NCBI GenBank assembly: GCA_032718475.1
Contig: JAUCBJ010003023.1
Coordinates: 1 to 58,040, forward strand
Length of the DNA: 58,040 bases
Direction: 5' to 3'
From: Nemertoderma westbladi
Taxonomy: Eukaryota; Xenacoelomorpha; Nemertodermatida; Nemertodermatidae
Below the pieces are notes generated by a model that was given only the letters and a program-made list of their open reading frames with translations, did not search any database and had not been told where the DNA came from. This document shows positions 1 through 10,200 of the stretch, piece after piece. Position 1 is the first letter of the stretch, and every line of letters begins with the position of its first letter. The position numbers and the translations under genes are program-made.

Positions 1-14
1 TTTGAATTTGAATT

Positions 15-440
15 TTGAGTGATTCAGCCTTAACCTTGGTGGTTGGTTGGCTTTTCCACCCAGTAAGCAAGTTGATCGATTTCCATGCATGGGATGATTG
101 CCTGCTGTCGTCAGCATCATTGATGGCATCAACCTGTTGGTTTATTAGTTCCTGTAGATTAACAGAGTACTGCCTGTTCAGGGACCTAGATGCAGCCTTA
201 ACTGCATTCTTGGCTGCTGTAGTTTGTTTGAGTCGGGACTCTTTCTGCGCCTTATAGAGGTCATTTCGGCACTTATGAATTTTGTTGTCAGTCCAGGGGG
301 CCCTTTTCCTGTTTCGAGGGTATACAGTAACTGTTTTTGCAGCTTCTAACTTAACTGCTTCTACGGCAGTAAACTTCGGCATGTTTACTTGTTGAAAAAT
401 AGGAACATAAGATACAAATTTCTCATCGCATGTTAAAATA
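15..440 (-). pseudogene. Non-LTR retrotransposon fragment (upstream of RT domain)
   Basis: The minus-strand frame from about 382 is open to the window edge and reads RKRAPWTDNKIHKCRNDLYK, then [20 protein letters not shown] and HAWKSINLLTG. The same residues open the LINE copy at 16335-18230. It is the linker between endonuclease and RT in LINE ORF2-type proteins. The homology stops near position 20 in an AATTCAAATTCAAA stretch, so this is a truncated copy. Confidence 0.8.
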
Positions 441-445
441 ATATC

Positions 446-739
446 TAGAACATTTTCATCATGGGAAGGTTTGCATTGAAGCTGAGTGAAAGCATTTTGA
501 AATAAAAAAAAGTTGAGAAAATACTGCAGGGTGGACGATCAGGGTGAGAAAATTGTATCCAGTCGAATTGTGGAAAATTTGTCACCTGAAACAAGACGAT
601 GAAAATCAACATCACATAGTTCTGATAAGCCCTTATAAAGCTGCGAGCTGTGATCATATATGTCTGGGCGAGATGGTGGTCTATAATAACAAGAGACAAA
701 CCGAGATTTGAATCTTCCTAGCAGGTCAAATGCTGCAAC
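446..739. other. No gene seen
   Basis: AT-rich sequence with only short open frames lacking splice signals or family similarity. It separates the LINE fragment from a dispersed repeat end. Confidence 0.5.
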
Positions 740-872
740 TGTAAACTTTATGATTTTTAGGAAAAAACATAAAATTTCACATTCCCAACTGTGTTTGTTT
801 CCGAGTTATAACAAAAAAAAAGGGGGGGGGGGGGGGTCATATTGACCATCCCCCGGGTTTAATAGGGTTAAC
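740..872 (+). repeat. Dispersed repeat end shared with 51035-51170, with a G15 tract
   Basis: A stretch reading roughly GATTTTTAGGAAAA, CAACTGTGTTTGTTTC, ATTATAACAAAAAAA, a poly(G) run and TCATATTGACC, then GGGTTTAATAGGGTTAA, recurs with the same order near 51035-51170. The G run is 822-836. It is the end of a repeated element whose body cannot be traced here. Confidence 0.75.
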
Positions 873-2105
873 GTTTAATTTTTTAACTTTATTTATATTT
901 ACTTAATTTATATTTACTTCATTTATATTACTTCAATTAATTTGATTTGTTTATTTAGGAAGATGCGGTTTCATTTTAATAATTTCAACCAAGTGTTTTT
1001 GGTTAGTTTCCCTAAGTCCGTCAAAGAATGTAAGAAAGTTTTTGTAGGGACGTTTCTTAAGGAATTCAATAAGTTCATTGTTCTGTGTAAAAGTATCTGG
1101 ATGAGATATAATTATTTCTCTCTCAGTTCAAGTTTAAGATGTCAATATTTAAATTCCAGAGACGAATTAGAAATTGCTGTTTATTCATGAGGATGTAGGT
1201 TTGGACAGTTTCTCAATGAATGTTAGGAATAGATGGATTCGCATCCCATTGGGTGGGTTATGTCTGTGGCTGAAGTGCAACAGAAGTTGCATAAAGATAA
1301 GGCATGAAAAGTTCAGACTTTGATTGATCATGTAGTTGCTCGGTCACGTTTTTATTTCTAAATACATATTTGTAATTTCACAAAATTACTCCAAAATAGG
1401 CCTGTAACATAATATTATAATATACAGTAGTTTATTTAATAAACCGGTATAATGTTTAGTATAGGACAAACATATTTTTAGAATTTTACATTAAATTGTC
1501 CCCCCTGGACATAGTGATTTTCTATAAAAGCATATAAAGTGTCCTTGGTTTTATTTCGATTTCTGAAATAATAATAATAATATTGACATGGTGTTTTAAC
1601 TATCAATGGTGTTTTAACCTTTAAACTAAAAATGAAATTGAACAAGGGAATACTCTTTAAAATCATAAAATATATAAAAATTATCTAATCTATATAAATA
1701 ATAAATATCTGATTCACACTTATGGAATCGGAATGCTGCTATGTGAATGTTATGCCGGATTTTAGACAAAATTGCACCGCCACAACCTATCACGAGATAC
1801 TCCACATCTTCAGGACCAGTGCAATTTGTACAACATCTAATAAGCTGGTGTGCCTATTTTGTCCTTGTGTCGGAGGACTTTACGGGTAAAGGGGTCACTG
1901 TCAGATTGGGTAGGCCTTTAAACATCTGGCGGAAAAACCATGAATTACTGTAATAATCGAAATCTGTAAAAATACAATAAAACTAAGACCGTTATTTGAC
2001 ATGGTCTTTGTGGAAAAGACCATTAAATACTGTTTTAGCCTATCTCGCTTCACTTGGAAACTTTTATGGCACTGCGAACACTTCGACCTTGTCACTGCCT
2101 AAAAT
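873..2105. other. No gene recognised
   Basis: AT-rich unique-looking DNA. Open frames at 942-1190 (+), 1478-1666 (-) and 1747-1953 (+) have no recognisable domain, signal or splice context. Confidence 0.5.
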
Positions 2106-2114
2106 ATAGATGGA

Positions 2115-2430
2115 AAAATTACAGGCAGAGTCAACTAGTGAACTGTATTCAGCGAGAAGGTATTAAAAAACTAGTAGTTCTTTACCGCCTGTTTCTATAT
2201 TAAATAGGTTAATTCATAAATTACATTAATAAACTAAAGTCCGATTAATTTCTCCCCTAGGGGCATTTTCAGGGCATCACTTCACTAGGCACCAACAACA
2301 TCACTAGAGACTCAAACTGGCATAGGCCTACCGTGGTAAAGAACTCCTAGTTTCTCGCTGACATTCTCGCTGAATACTGTAATTTCGATTTTTAAATAAC
2401 TAGTAAATTGGGCGGGGCAAGGGTGGTAAC
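2115..2430. repeat. Short inverted-repeat (foldback) element
   Basis: The segment at 2135-2195 (GTATTCAGCGAGAA then ACTAGTAGTTCTTTACC) reappears inverted at 2328-2385 (GGTAAAGAACTCCTAG then TTCTCGCTGAATAC). The arms enclose about 130 bp. No clear target duplication; a small foldback element or MITE remnant. Confidence 0.6.
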
Positions 2431-3140
2431 TAGTGCACTGAATTGTCTATCTTATATACAATCTTTATACTGTTATTTGGCGGTAAAGCCCTGGCTTTGT
2501 CTTGTCATTGGATTGTCATTCTGGAGAGTAAGTGATCTATGGTTAAGATGTGCAAACCACCAGGATTAATTATCACCTCTTGTCATATGATGTTTGACAG
2601 CGTCATGTTTCCCATTGGCTCTGTATCACTTTGAGTAACCTCTTGTTGAGAGTTCAAGGTGATTCACTCTCTGTAGCTGATGGTGGCAAGATTGTCCCTC
2701 TGCGGCCCCAAAACTCGAATAAAGCCAGTGTCAGTTAAGAGGAATGTCATGAGCTATGTCTACCGGACGACTTGATTTTCTCTATGAGATGTTACTGACT
2801 GGTCCTCACAGCAAGGCAATAATACCCAGTACTATGATTCTAGGTGGCTCAGTACTTGTATATGTATACGCCATTCAGAGATTTGGTGTCCTTATCAGTC
2901 AGAGCCCAGCAGGTCTCACATTCACATATATGAATATAATTTCTAATATTTTTTCCCTCCCATATTCTGGACAGTGAAGAGTGCACGCTGTACTGCCCAT
3001 ACCTTTCTATTTCCTATTTGAAGGAGTTCTCACCATTTTTTTAGTCTCGCACTGCATGTTCAGTGCGCGGCATCAGTCAAGCTGGCATTTATTTAATTGG
3101 TTCATAGATATGAGACATTAATAAAAACGAGACTGAAATA
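2431..3140. other. No gene recognised
   Basis: A 73-codon plus-strand frame at 2756-2977 has no similarity I recognise and no clear splice partner. Otherwise unremarkable AT-rich sequence. Confidence 0.45.
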
Positions 3141-3143
3141 AAA

Positions 3144-4260
3144 TTAAGAACAAGCATATCTAAAAATGGACTGTTGTGTCCCACAATTTAAAATACGGTC
3201 ATGCTTCACTTTAAAAGGTACATTTCTGAGTTCGTATGTGAGTCTTACAAAGTTTGCATTGCACAGATCCTCTGGAAGTGGATCGCCTGCAGCTAAACGA
3301 CTGATTAGGGATTTATAGTCATAGTCAAAGTTCAAAAGAGAAGATAACGAGGGTAGCAAACATTTACCAATTCGTGCTCTTAATGAGCTCCCCAATCCGC
3401 AGTACTGCCTTGATGGTGCGTTCTGTTGCAGTGCTGATCGTAACACTGTTTGTAGGCATATGTTGGGACATTTCTTTGCCCTAAACAGAAGTCCTAGAGA
3501 AGCTCTAGCTACCATTACTGATAGTGGCATAGAATCCATTAACTCTTACATGAGCGAGTTATTCGCATATCTTCCCAAGCATAACAGATTTCTCAAAATT
3601 TGATGGTGTTGCGCATCTATCTTGTCAATTGATGTTGTTGACAGAGAACCCAAATGGAATCTAAGGCCATACATAATTTTTCGTTCAGCAATGGTTTTCC
3701 ACAGTTTGGAAACAGTATTTATTTGGTACCATCTTGCTGTCCAACATTTCTTATAGAACAGACTTACTACAAACGCAAGTTCCTGATGGATATCAATAAT
3801 TATTTCCTTATCAGTACCGGTAGCAAAGAGTTTTAAACCAAGAAAGGTGATCTGATTCTTGCTTTGAAGTATATGTCCCAAAATATTGATATTTTGAGGG
3901 CAATCGGATGATTTTATCCCATTCGGTTTGCAGACCATCCATTCTGTTTTTGTTTCCTCTATGCCAAGCCCCACCTTGTTCACTTCATCGTTTAAAATGC
4001 TTGTTATAACTTGTAAATCCTTCAGAGATGTGCATATAACTAAAAGAGATCAATGATCAATGACATAGATCAATGAGTCCAAGTCATACTTGGACCTTAT
4101 GCTCATATGATCAGACATTTTCTCATGACTGTCGATGTGAATTGTTAAAATGTTGGTCTTCTTGGCATTAACAAAAATACCAACACTAGAAGCGGCCTGT
4201 TCTAATTGAGTTAGGTGAATTAGTGAATCTGAGAGTACTCCTAAGTCACCAGCAAACTAT
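3144..4260 (-). pseudogene. Decayed non-LTR retrotransposon RT (3' half)
   Basis: Minus strand, read 4260 to 3144: [20 protein letters not shown] parallels [20 protein letters not shown] of the LINE at 17474-17540. It is followed by stops and then KVGLGIEETKTEWMV, QITFLGLKLFATGTDKEI and IDAQHHQILRNLLCLGRY, a pattern typical of the post-catalytic region of LINE reverse transcriptases. A frame break near 3545 leads into a second open piece (3144-3539) with GLLFRAKKCPNICLQ. Several frameshifts and stops: dead copy. Confidence 0.75.
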
Positions 4261-4287
4261 AGCTAGATTAGAAACGTAGTTGGAATC

Positions 4288-4680
4288 TTAGAGACGATAG
4301 ACGGAATCGTAGACAGAAACCATTGTCGGAGAGATTGTAGATACCTCCGTGGCCGAGGCCATGTTGCCGATCATGATGGCTATGAAGATGCATTGGAGGA
4401 GGAACTTGTGGGATCTCGGCTCCTGAGTGACTGCTATGCGGTGGTTGCCCACCTCCTTGAGGATCACTGCAGTCTCAGGGCTGGGTCGACCGAGGGTCTG
4501 GGTCTCGAAGGCTACCGGGTGGAATAGGGAGCCTTGGTCAACTAGTTCCTCATACTCTGCGATCTTCGTATTCTCTCCCTCCTCGACAACACGGCCGCTG
4601 CACTCGCAGTGAGATGACTGGGAGCGTGGGGGTCGATGACGGTCACATCCCATGTCAGCAAAATTTAAAAAAATTGAAAT
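4288..4680 (-). pseudogene. Retroelement RT C-terminal-type fragment
   Basis: The frame reads DQGSLFHPVAFETQTLGRPS, then RSHKFLLQCIFIAIMIGNMA, a layout I recognise from the extreme C-terminus of retroelement reverse transcriptases (F-x-P-V-A-F/V-E-T, E-P-R-S, F/Y-L-L-Q-x-x-x-x-A-x-x-x-G-N). A related fragment sits at 9395-9667. It lies just downstream of the RT piece at 3144-4260 only in map order; whether they were one element is unclear. Confidence 0.6.
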
Positions 4681-5410
4681 GTAAAATAAAATTTGTACAC
4701 CCAGCCCTTATTATTTTTTACATTACTCACTTGGAAGATATATTCCAACTATATCAATATGCGATCAATCGCCACCCATCTACCCCACCCACCACAAAGA
4801 ATAACGATACTTCCAATAGGCCAGGATGCCCTTACATCCTTTTACCATACAATATCACATAAATTTGGCGTTTTTTATTAACGTAAGAATACAATGTAAA
4901 CATTAAAACTCAATAGCACTTACATCTAAATAAATGATGATATTTGGTGATTATAATGTATTATATTTAGTAAATATATAACTAGACGTAGCGATGCCTC
5001 GGATAGTATATATTTGCATCGTTATTAATATTATGTGGCGAGCTACCCGTACCATGTATCTGCATTACTCTGGACGGGCTCTCTTGGACATGAGCGACAG
5101 TTACATCTTCCCTTTTCCGATCGACAATGGACATCCGCTTCTTATTGAATATATCATTATCATCTCTGCGTAATAAATAATTATTATACAATTAGCTGAG
5201 CAATATTAGTCACATACTAGTAAAATGTTTATTGACAATATTAATTATCTATGTACCGTAAGTGAAATGGTTGTAACCGAAATGCACAAACGATAATGGC
5301 ATTAAAATTAATTGAATTGGACTTCAGTTGATAATGTAACTAACTGTAATTAATACAGAAAATATTGTTATCGTTTTGTCCAGTAGTGCCATATGCCATC
5401 AAATTTTCGG
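4681..5410. other. No gene recognised
   Basis: AT-rich sequence with short open frames only; no splice-consistent coding similarity. Confidence 0.45.
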
Positions 5411-5417
5411 GCTAGAT

Positions 5418-6888
5418 TATGGTGCAACATGATGATTCCGTGTTGAAGGTTACAAAAAGTCAAAGGTTACAATGGGACAAAGGTTACAAACTTGCTCTTT
5501 CGAAAAGGGCACGTCAAATGTTACAAAATACCGAGTCAATGGCTACAATTTGCAAGTCACAGGTTTTCCCATTCAATTACATTACTCCAAGTTTTGCAAC
5601 AATAATTTGTTGATAATGCCAGGTCAAAGGTTACAAATTGCGAGTAAATTTAAATATTAATTATAGGATAGTAATATTTCCAATAACTCCATTGCATTGG
5701 GTCTGGGGAAGAGTGCAATTGGGGGGCATGGGTGGTTGAATACTGGTTCATTCAAAAATTAGAATTACAGTGCATCATTACGTTCTTCGTAATTTAAGTA
5801 AAAAAAAACAACTTTTAAATGATAATATACACTTAACTTAACTTAACTATAGATTGTAATAATATCTCTAATAATTATATATTGTCTCTATAATATATAT
5901 ATTATATGTCTATCTAATACGTCTATTATAAAATGTCTCTAATCGTTTAAGTTTTGACCAAGAAGTACAATTTCACTTATGGTAGTTATGTATTGTATGA
6001 TGCCAGTATAATATACTCCACAGGGTGAGTACAAAACAAAATACCAAAGTCCCAAATAATACTAAAGATATATATAATATTGTTGGCATAATATTGTAAA
6101 TGTGTTAACCTTCGTTTATTGTTTTGGTTCCTTCAACACTCTTTAACCTGCTCCTTTACTAACCTGCTCCTTTAAATGACAATGAGACATAACGCACTTT
6201 GGGACCTAATGCGACTTTACCTCTTTGTTTTGTGCATATTGGGCTGTAAAGACTTTGGTCTTTGTTTTGTACTCATCCCACTCCCACAGCCTGCTGCCAC
6301 TATTGATAGAACCATGCCTTTTCTAGCTGTAACTGCTGGTTTCTATGACGAATGTTAGCTGGTTGCGCCTTAGAAATAGCATTGGGATCTTGAAGCAATG
6401 CCTGAATACGCTGTTGATTCGAATGCTGAGCTATCCTAATAAACGAGATGAACTCCGATAAGGTTGGGTGTTGACGGCTCAGCTTCGAGTCTAGGCTGTC
6501 GTTCCTTCAACCATGTTCGTGGTGCGAGGAATAGCCCCCAAGAAATTATATATTGCTTGATTATCCAACCAGAAATTGGGAAAGCATTCCACAAACTGGG
6601 TTACCCAGTTCAGTAACCTGTACTGTTTGTTACCTGTTAACCTCCGCTTACGTGGGAGCTTATTTTGACGTGTGTGATTTTGTTACCTTTGACTTGTCAA
6701 TTTCTTTTATGTATTTGAATGGTGTAACCTTTGACTCACTAATTGTTACCATTGACTCGGTATTTTGTAACCTTTGACGGGCCATTTTCGAAAAAGCAAT
6801 TTTGTAACCTTTGTCCCATTGTAACCTTTGACTCATTGTAACCTTTGACTTTCAGTGCAACATGATCGGTGCAACATGGGTTGAGGTT
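5418..6888. mobile_element. Foldback element with arms built of GTAACCTTTGAC-type repeats
   Basis: The left arm (about 5418-5650) contains repeated GTCAAAGGTTACAA, and the right arm (about 6600-6888) holds the inverted version, repeated TTGTAACCTTTGAC. The arms match over at least 150 bp including TACAAAATACCGAGTCAATG. The outer ends carry GTGCAACATGAT (left) and ATCATGTTGCAC on the opposite strand (right). The centre holds the shared core motif near 6115-6180 (TTATTGTTTTGGTT, CCTGCTCCTTT). The element ends about 160 bp past the receptor's stop codon, so it may form part of the 3' UTR. No transposase frame is visible. Confidence 0.85.
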
Positions 6889-7044
6889 TTGGTAATTGGT
6901 TAATACTTTTGTGTGACATTCTCATTATGTTGGTATTTAACAATGGGCAACTGGCAGAAATGGATTTTTGAAATTATAAAAAGTAATTAAATTAGTAAAT
7001 ATATAGATTGATCTTGATCATCAGTAAATACAGAAATATAATAT

Positions 7045-7276
7045 TTACTTGTCAGGAACACTCAGATATTTATGCCAAATAATTTCCACAAATGCGGCGA
7101 AGAAAGCCAGACCACTGCCCATTAGGAGAATGTAAAATACCCCAGCAACATTGTGTATCCTTATACCGGTAGCTGCTCGTGATCCACCATCAGCCTCATC
7201 TCGACATTCAGACTCTTGTTCGAACCAGCGCTGCCGAATCTTCTCTAATTCCCCACTCTCTTGCAGCCGCAATATG
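7045..7276 (-). CDS. iGluR exon 16: end of S2, M4 and stop
   Basis: Acceptor TTTGCAG; reads [17 protein letters not shown], then SECRDE with the second disulfide cysteine, the [10 protein letters not shown] entry to M4 and a hydrophobic M4 ending FVEIIWHKY. The TAA stop follows LSVPDK, giving a very short cytoplasmic tail with no obvious PDZ-binding end. CAA|GTAAAT at the stop could also act as a splice donor to a further exon, so the C-terminus is less certain than the rest. No clear AATAAA was seen directly downstream. Confidence 0.85.
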
Positions 7277-10200
7277 CTGCAAATGATGATGAAACAATAT
7301 TAATTAATAATAATAATAGTCTATAAGCTGATATATGGCAAATGTTTACAAATGCAAAGGCAAATGATTAATTATCGGTAGCAGTTCTTTCTGATAGTTT
7401 GTGGTAGTCTGTTTATAGATGAGGTCGTGTAATAGTCTGTGGAGGTCAATAACAAGAGTAGGGGGAGTAGGGGGTTGCTGCAGGCCTTGTTAATATGATA
7501 TTGAGATAACATAGTACAAAGTACATAATTACAACTAGCTCAGCAATAAATAAAAAGAAATATATATACGATTATTGAAAATAAAACGATATGAATTAGA
7601 GTTGAATTAAAATGAACTAACTTGGAGAAAAATTACAATAATTATTTTAATTAATTAAAAAATATATTCATCCATATTAAAGACCACATTGGTACGTTTA
7701 ATAGTGAAATTATTTCTTAGATATATCTCACCTCAGTGTGATTTCTTCTCGAATATCTGAACCTTTTTGAACAGCGAACGAGTACTCTTTCTGATTGAAT
7801 GGCTGGCCAACGATCATTAGCTCGCACTCCTTGTCCATCTTCTTTTGATATTGGAGGACTGGATAGTCCCACATAAACGCGTAATCTTGCTGAAAAAGCA
7901 AAAACCACTCCATAAGAGTACGGACTACAATTAGGTTTTAGGTTATATATCACAGTATAATATAATCTGGTTGTAGTTGATTTTTAATTATTCGGAGGGC
8001 TTAAGAGGGAAAGTACAAAACAATTGAACATGTTCTCCTCTTTTTATATTATCTTGAGGGTCGCAGCAAACTCGCCCGCGTCCAATCTTCGCCCGGAGCA
8101 ATCGTTGCCCTCAAATGTGAGCAACTATCGCCTGGCAGAATCCTTCGCCCGCGAGCAACCTTCGCCCCATAATCATTTATTGTTTTGGTTAGAATAAGCC
8201 GTCTCTGTAACCTCCTCCTTCCCTTAATTAGTAACACCATCGTTTATTTTTTTGGTTAGAAAAAGCCGTCTCTGTATCCTGCTCCTTTCCCTCAATTTGT
8301 TACTAATATGGTTACTAACACAAATCTTATTGAGCGAAGGTTGCTCGCGGGCGAAGATTGCCTTGCTGGCGAAGGTTTCCCCCAGGCGCAGGTTGTACGC
8401 GGGCAAAGATTGGACGAGGGCAAAGGTTGCACCCGCCCATCATGAATCTTATAATATGAATTACCTTCTTAACACGTGCGTACCCGTCCTTATCGGCAGA
8501 AACCATTGGACTAGGTGTGGTAGTCGACATATGTGACCACAGATTTTCATACAAAGTGTCAACTTTTGCCTGCTCCTTAAAAAACACTTCCAAGCTTGTA
8601 TCTTTTATTGTCCCTGTAATATGTACAAATAAAATTTATCCTTTTATCCTAATTTAATTAAACTTTAAGGTTTAACATTCCAAACATTCTATGAGTAATG
8701 AAATATTTAAACCTCGCTTGCACTAATCGAGATAGGTAACTTACCATATTTTATTTTAGACTGGTCACTAAGTTTTTGTAGGTTGTCAATAGGATTTACC
8801 ATTCTGGTAACGGTCAGGAATGCTGCCAAGTTTGCAGTGTATGTAGCGATAACAATTAAGGTGAAGAACCACCAGAATGCTCCTAATATTCGACCTGATA
8901 TCGATTTGGGAGTGTGATCACCTCCTATGCGTGAAAAATATATTATAGTAATTGATCACCAATCTTATACGAAAAAATTGGGAAACGAAGTACTTCTAGG
9001 TCCCCCCTATAAAACATTTGAACGGCCCAGTGTTTAAAATTCAATCAGCTGGCCTCCCACCTAACATAGCAGCGAGTAACCTATATTATTCCCATAGGAT
9101 TCAATGGGAAGAGTTATCAGCTGACGGGGTAATACAAACCTATAAAACATTTGAATGACCCAGTGTTTAAAACAATTTTTTTTAATTAAATAGATATTCA
9201 AACAAATTAGGAAAATACATATCATCCGTAAATTAACATTTAAAGGAGAAATAGCTAAATTTATTACATTACGTAAAAATATATAGGCCTAACTAGTAGA
9301 GAAGAATACTTAACTGAATATAATACATAAGTTTAAAGAGATAAAAAGTAGTAGCACAAAAATACTGGGTATTAATACGTTAGTCGCTTCGCAGTCAGCT
9401 GTTGGGTTGATGGAAGTCCTGCGCCATCTTCAAGCCCAAGTCCACTTCGCCACTTAACTCTTGAGCCTCGTATGGCCTGGGAAGCTCGACGAAGGATGCG
9501 TATTGGATCCGCCGGCGGACCCACCCCATTACGTTGCTGTAGGGGCGCTGCCAGGAGCGATGGAGCTGGTGCGCGGTGATGCGTAGGATCTTATCCGCCT
9601 GGGGGGCAAGGACTCCGTAACAGGACACAACAAACGGTGCAAAATCCGCCCAGAGTTTAAAATGCAATCAGCTGACCTCCCTCCTAACATAGCAGCGAGT
9701 AACCTTATAGATATTGTCATAGGATTCACTGGGAAGAGGATGGGGTAATACATTTCAACTTTTGTGAAATAAAAAAAAAGAAACTTTAATAACTTTAACT
9801 TGAAACGATTGATATAACTTTCATTGACGGACGAGCTATAGCTTGGGAGGAGTTTACATGATATACATACATAGATACATACAGAATACTTTTATAGTAA
9901 TAAGCCCTAACTGGTCTTCTAATTACATTAAATGAATGTAGAGTAACTTTTTATGAATAGTTATATGATGGACGCAATCAATTAATTACTGCACATTAAG
10001 ATTAAATTGACATAAAAAGACATAAAATTATAAATTTATTATTAGCTAAGGTGTATCATATATATTAAATAAATTTAAGGTCATTATCGGATATGAGAAG
10101 CAGAAGAACGATGGAGTAGTCAAACATATCGACCGAGGCTGACCCATCGATTGTAATAAAGATGAGATTCTCGTGGAGATCTACTTGTTCTAAAAGAGGG

